Positions 5,375-7,894 of a DNA stretch of 7,894 nucleotides are shown piece after piece. Made by a program: the position numbers and the translations under genes. The stretch spans positions 1-7,894 of the forward strand of contig JAQULX010000119.1 of assembly GCA_028718465.1 (NCBI GenBank), given 5' to 3'. Numbering within the stretch: position 1 is the stretch's first letter; each line of letters begins with the position of its first letter. The notes under the pieces are model-generated. The model did no database searches. It was not told the DNA's origin and saw only the letters and a program-made list of their open reading frames with translations. Origin of the DNA: Dehalococcoidales bacterium (lineage in GTDB: Bacteria > Chloroflexota > Dehalococcoidia > Dehalococcoidales > UBA3254).

Positions 5375-5660
5375 GGCTGGAGGTTGCAGGTGCAGCCATC
5401 TTATCTTTTTTTACAGGGCCTCAACCATACCTTAACTTCGCCGCCGCGAATAACCATACCATTGCCAAAGTGGGAACTACATTTTCCACGCTTGAAACGC
5501 CTGGTAAGATGAGGATCTCACCATGGTATGTGTTTAATAGCAGGCACTCACCGGATATCACCGGATGCCCCGAAGCATCTCAGAGTGGGGTGGCCCCTCT
5601 CTCCTCTATATTCTTTAATCATTAGTAACTATTTAGGTCTATTTCCAAAGTAGACTGCTC
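5375..5660. other. Region without a recognised gene, containing inverted and direct repeats
   Basis: No convincing gene is seen on either strand. The plus strand stays open from about 5364 to a TAG at 5623-5625 but lacks a plausible start, and the minus strand has a 50-codon open stretch ending GEILILPGVSSVENVV then AAAKLRYG; neither matches a family I know. Structural features are CATACCAT near 5453 facing ATGGTATG near 5523, enclosing GTGGGAA/TTTCCAC and TGAG/CTCA hairpins, and a direct repeat of TCACCGGAT at about 5548-5566. It may be decayed coding sequence or an untranslated RNA. Confidence 0.4.
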
Positions 5661-5690
5661 TTGAAACAATGATAGTAAACCGGCTATATA
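5661..5690 (+). promoter_or_regulatory. Possible plus-strand promoter
   Basis: TTGAAA (5661-5666) is followed after 18 nt by TATATA (5685-5690). The fit is moderate. The only reading frame downstream is the short fragment at 5728-5925, which has no ribosome site, so this may be a chance match. Confidence 0.25.
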
Positions 5691-5727
5691 TCAGTAAAGC
5701 AAAACGTGGTATTTTTAGCGGTATAAT

Positions 5728-5925
5728 ATGTTACTCCATATACATGGATACCAGGCATCAAGTTTCGGAATTAATGAATCTTACCAGGCCAGAGCTTATC
5801 GCTATAATAGTGACATTTCGATTACCATTGAACGAACATTGGGATGTACGTTAAATTGGGCGTATAGCTACAATGGCGATACCAAAGAATCAAACCTTGA
5901 TACCAACCTCGTGGGAGTAAAATAA
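5728..5925 (+). pseudogene. Possible C-terminal remnant of a beta-barrel outer-membrane protein
   Basis: The 65-codon frame has alternating hydrophobic/polar strands (DISITIER, LNWAYSYN, NLVGVK) separated by polar turns, a pattern of the last strands of outer-membrane beta-barrels. It ends GTA AAA TAA TTC TGG TAA. Without the TAA the protein would finish GVK-x-FW, and an aromatic final residue is the usual barrel signature. There is no Shine-Dalgarno site at the ATG, and the frame is closed by a TAG a few codons upstream, so this looks like the 3' stump of a larger gene whose front is missing. I do not recognise a specific family. If correct it argues for a diderm host or donor. It could also be a chance frame. 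Confidence 0.3.
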
Positions 5926-6159
5926 TTCTGGTAAGGGCTTACACCATATGAACTCCAGGCAGTTTATAAAACAATCGCATATTAAATACTGGTTTACCTT
6001 TCCTGGAGGGGGAAACGAGAGAGACTCAATCTCTACATTGAAACACAGCGTTTTTTTAATACAGCTTCCAAACCAATATCACCAGTTATGTCATTCAGGG
6101 GGGCTAGGTCATATTTAATAGCAATAAGTTCTTACCTTGTCTCATAAATTTCTTATCTC
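5926..6159. other. Spacer between remnant and STAND gene, no clear gene
   Basis: About 230 bp with no ribosome-site-preceded frame. A small GAGAG-N-CTCT inverted repeat lies near 6017-6034. One short minus-strand open stretch (6033-6131) is listed separately. I see no convincing terminator for the minus-strand ATPase gene that ends at 6160. Confidence 0.4.
6033..6131 (-). pseudogene. Short coding-like scrap, perhaps from a transposase N-terminus
   Basis: A 32-codon minus-strand stretch reads YDLAPLNDITGDIGLEAVLKK within a stop-to-stop frame that lacks a start codon. The pattern 'ITGDIGLEAVLKK' is reminiscent of the N-terminal region of IS1634-like transposases, where a short helix precedes a cysteine/phenylalanine motif. 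The match is by impression only, and no terminal inverted repeats or target duplication were found. It may be noise. Confidence 0.2.
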
Positions 6160-7894
6160 TCAATTAACCAACCTTTTTGGCATAACAGTGTTCGGAACCT
6201 TATTTCTTGACTTTTCCCCAGTAGCTCCAAAAAGTTGTTTGGCTGTAGCCATTTTAATAAGATACTTTAATTCGCGTAACGTGTCTGGAGATGCAAAACT
6301 ATATTTATATTCACTACCTAGCCGAATATATATGTCCATAAGGTAAAATGAATTCTTCGGAATAGACTCGATATATTCTCGTACCTGCGTTACCCAATCG
6401 CGAGGCCTTTGTTTAGCTAATAGCAATATAATATTGTGTTTTTTGAGATCATCGTTTTCTTTGTTCAATTGCGCGATCAACAAAGGCCCCATCTTATGTG
6501 AATATAGGTCGTCCTTAAACCATGTGACGACATTATCTGGAATTACACCCAATATATTATTAAACCTCTTTTCAGGAGTGTCCCCAAAATTTCCTAACAA
6601 GAGGAAATTTGCCCCATCGAATGTAGCTGTTTTTTCTGTGGCAAGTAATGGGGTCAAAGCCACTATTACCTTCATTATTTGTTTCCACGCCTCTATGATT
6701 TCTTCAAACATTTGACGCTTAATATTAGGGGAAACATAATCACTATTTCGAAGTGCTCTCGATGCCGCCTTCACTGTCTGCATCAATATTACTAAAGAAT
6801 ACTCCTCAAAAATGTTTCTCACTTCCTGGTAATACGGTTTTGCTGGGTCATACTGACGATCAGCATATTGATCTTTGACTGAGTCAGGTAATTTTGAATC
6901 CTTCACGCCATCACTTACTTCACTGTGCATTCGTTCAAGTGTTTTTTCAGATGGTTTCCATCGCGCAAATCGATATGGATTCAACTCATCGGGGAGACCA
7001 CTTTTGTCCTGCACTTTTTTGCGAATAATTTGCATATCTTTTAATAACACATTTAAGGCGTCTTCACGTCGACGATCAATTCCTGTATAAAACTCAATCA
7101 TTTCTGGAAAGTTGGCATACCGCGTATCCTCGAAAATGAAATTGGCAAAATTTTTGTCATTATACATTCTGTGTGCTGCAAAGTAATAAATCCAATAAGT
7201 AAACCGAAAATTAAAGCTATTGCCATGATTAACTAAAATATTGTTATCATATAACATATCGAATAGAACTTGAACTTCAAGGTCTATGACCATATCTTTG
7301 CAGAATTGTCCTAAAGTAGTTAAGAATTCATCCCGTGTAAAAGAATATTGGCTCTTCCTGAGCATGCCCTCACAAAAATATCCCAATACATATTCACAAT
7401 CCTTCAAGTCTGGACGACTTTTATATGTAGGAATTTCGGTATTAAAAATAAGAAATAGGACTCTTTTTAGCATTTCGGTACGATTTACAGGGCTTTCATC
7501 AAAATCAATTTCTGATACTTTTAGCAAAGTCAGGCAATTTAATGGGGTTCGATGAAGGTTGAGCATTTCTAGGTCTGATACCACTCTTGATACAACTGAA
7601 TCATCATCACCTATACGTTTTTTCTCATTATATTCAGAAACAACCTTACGTACATTCTCACGAGTAAGTGACCATAAATATAGAATGTTAAATTCTCTAT
7701 CCTGAAGCGTTTGACTTGATTCGTCGGCAAAGTTAATATCATCAGTAGCCTGCAAGATGATGATTGGAGCATCACCAGACAAACTAATAATGTTTTTTAA
7801 AAGCGTTAAAGATATTTTGTCATGATTATTCCATGAATCGAGGATTATACATTTAATATCTTGCATTTTACATCCAAATATCTCGAGTTCGCCT
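6160..7894 (-). CDS. STAND/NACHT-like P-loop ATPase, C-terminal part (5' end outside window)
   Basis: The frame is open through the right edge of the window (7894), and the first ATG (7866) has no ribosome site, so the gene is 5'-truncated by the window and at least 577 codons remain. Counting from Met at 7866, CIILDSW (6-12) fits a Walker B strand, and APIIILQATDD (33-43) fits the following sensor strand. LYLWSLTRENVRKVVSEY (62-79) and LHRTPLNCLTLLKV (104-117) fit the helical/winged-helix lid of STAND ATPases. FNFRFTYWIYYFAAHRMY (218-235) resembles the 'FRH..F.EYFAA' helix of NACHT proteins. The rest is helical with no recognised sensor repeats. The missing part should hold Walker A and an effector such as a nuclease, TIR or phosphoesterase. 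Base composition is clearly more AT-rich than in the transport operon, suggesting separate ancestry. A role in phage defence or signalling is inferred from the family only. Confidence 0.6.
   Translation of the reverse strand, partial: GELEIFGCKMQDIKCIILDSWNNHDKISLTLLKNIISLSGDAPIIILQATDDINFADESSQTLQDREFNILYLWSLTRENVRKVVSEYNEKKRIGDDDSVVSRVVSDLEMLNLHRTPLNCLTLLKVSEIDFDESPVNRTEMLKRVLFLIFNTEIPTYKSRPDLKDCEYVLGYFCEGMLRKSQYSFTRDEFLTTLGQFCKDMVIDLEVQVLFDMLYDNNILVNHGNSFNFRFTYWIYYFAAHRMYNDKNFANFIFEDTRYANFPEMIEFYTGIDRRREDALNVLLKDMQIIRKKVQDKSGLPDELNPYRFARWKPSEKTLERMHSEVSDGVKDSKLPDSVKDQYADRQYDPAKPYYQEVRNIFEEYSLVILMQTVKAASRALRNSDYVSPNIKRQMFEEIIEAWKQIMKVIVALTPLLATEKTATFDGANFLLLGNFGDTPEKRFNNILGVIPDNVVTWFKDDLYSHKMGPLLIAQLNKENDDLKKHNIILLLAKQRPRDWVTQVREYIESIPKNSFYLMDIYIRLGSEYKYSFASPDTLRELKYLIKMATAKQLFGATGEKSRNKVPNTVMPKRLVN

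Noticed and set aside
5669..5854. 61-codon plus-strand frame MIVNRLYISKAKRG...
   Set aside because: Overlaps the barrel-like frame in another phase, has no ribosome site and looks like no known protein.
5375..6159. tRNA, rRNA fragment or CRISPR array in the long gap
   Set aside because: No cloverleaf, no rRNA-like stretch and no regularly spaced repeats were found by eye.
7864..7866. ATG as the true start of the STAND protein
   Set aside because: No Shine-Dalgarno site precedes it, the frame continues open to the window edge, and the motif just after it is a Walker B strand, which needs a P-loop upstream.

Overview
The window looks like a piece of chromosome from an anaerobic bacterium. The family mix (FecCD-type metal importer, FmdE domain, molybdenum-cofactor-type riboswitches, purine-rich Shine-Dalgarno sites) fits anaerobic Clostridia or Deltaproteobacteria. 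I cannot decide between them. One short outer-membrane-like remnant leans weakly to a diderm, and nothing here names a species.

Layout. (1) 19-4604, minus strand: a compact four-gene operon. In transcription order it encodes a lipoprotein substrate-binding protein, a FecCD/BtuC-type permease, an ABC ATPase fused in frame to an FmdE domain with a C-terminal four-cysteine zinc-ribbon, and a class I SAM-dependent methyltransferase. The gaps are 6 nt, a 10-bp overlap and 18 nt, so co-transcription is very likely. (2) 4605-5374, minus strand: a long regulatory leader. It holds a good promoter (-35 TTGACG, -10 TAATAT) and two tandem copies of one structured RNA. Each copy is followed, after exactly 23 nt, by an intrinsic terminator. 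The two copies share a covarying P1 stem, a CUGU/ACAG-closed second stem, a UCGG...CGACGGC segment, a hairpin with a four-base purine loop and a 3' end UCCCGA-N(1-2)-UUGGAAAGGAG. This matches my memory of the molybdenum/tungsten cofactor (Moco) riboswitch, including the E. coli moaA leader end. (3) 5375-6159: about 790 bp with no convincing gene. It contains inverted repeats, a possible beta-barrel C-terminal remnant and a possible transposase scrap. (4) 6160-7894, minus strand: the C-terminal part of a large AT-rich STAND/NACHT-like P-loop ATPase whose N-terminus lies outside the window, possibly a defence or signalling protein.

How it fits together. A FecCD-type importer controlled by cofactor-sensing RNAs would be a molybdate/tungstate importer of the MolBCA kind rather than an iron or B12 importer, and the FmdE domain, from formylmethanofuran dehydrogenase operons, points the same way. 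The likely logic is feedback: when molybdenum or tungsten cofactor is plentiful, both aptamers close P1 and favour termination, and the transporter is switched off. The role of the methyltransferase is unknown. The most notable points are the tandem riboswitches with a roughly 116-nt repeat-built insertion in one copy, the ABC-FmdE fusion with an internal ribosome binding site exactly at the domain boundary, and the riboswitch-controlled methyltransferase.
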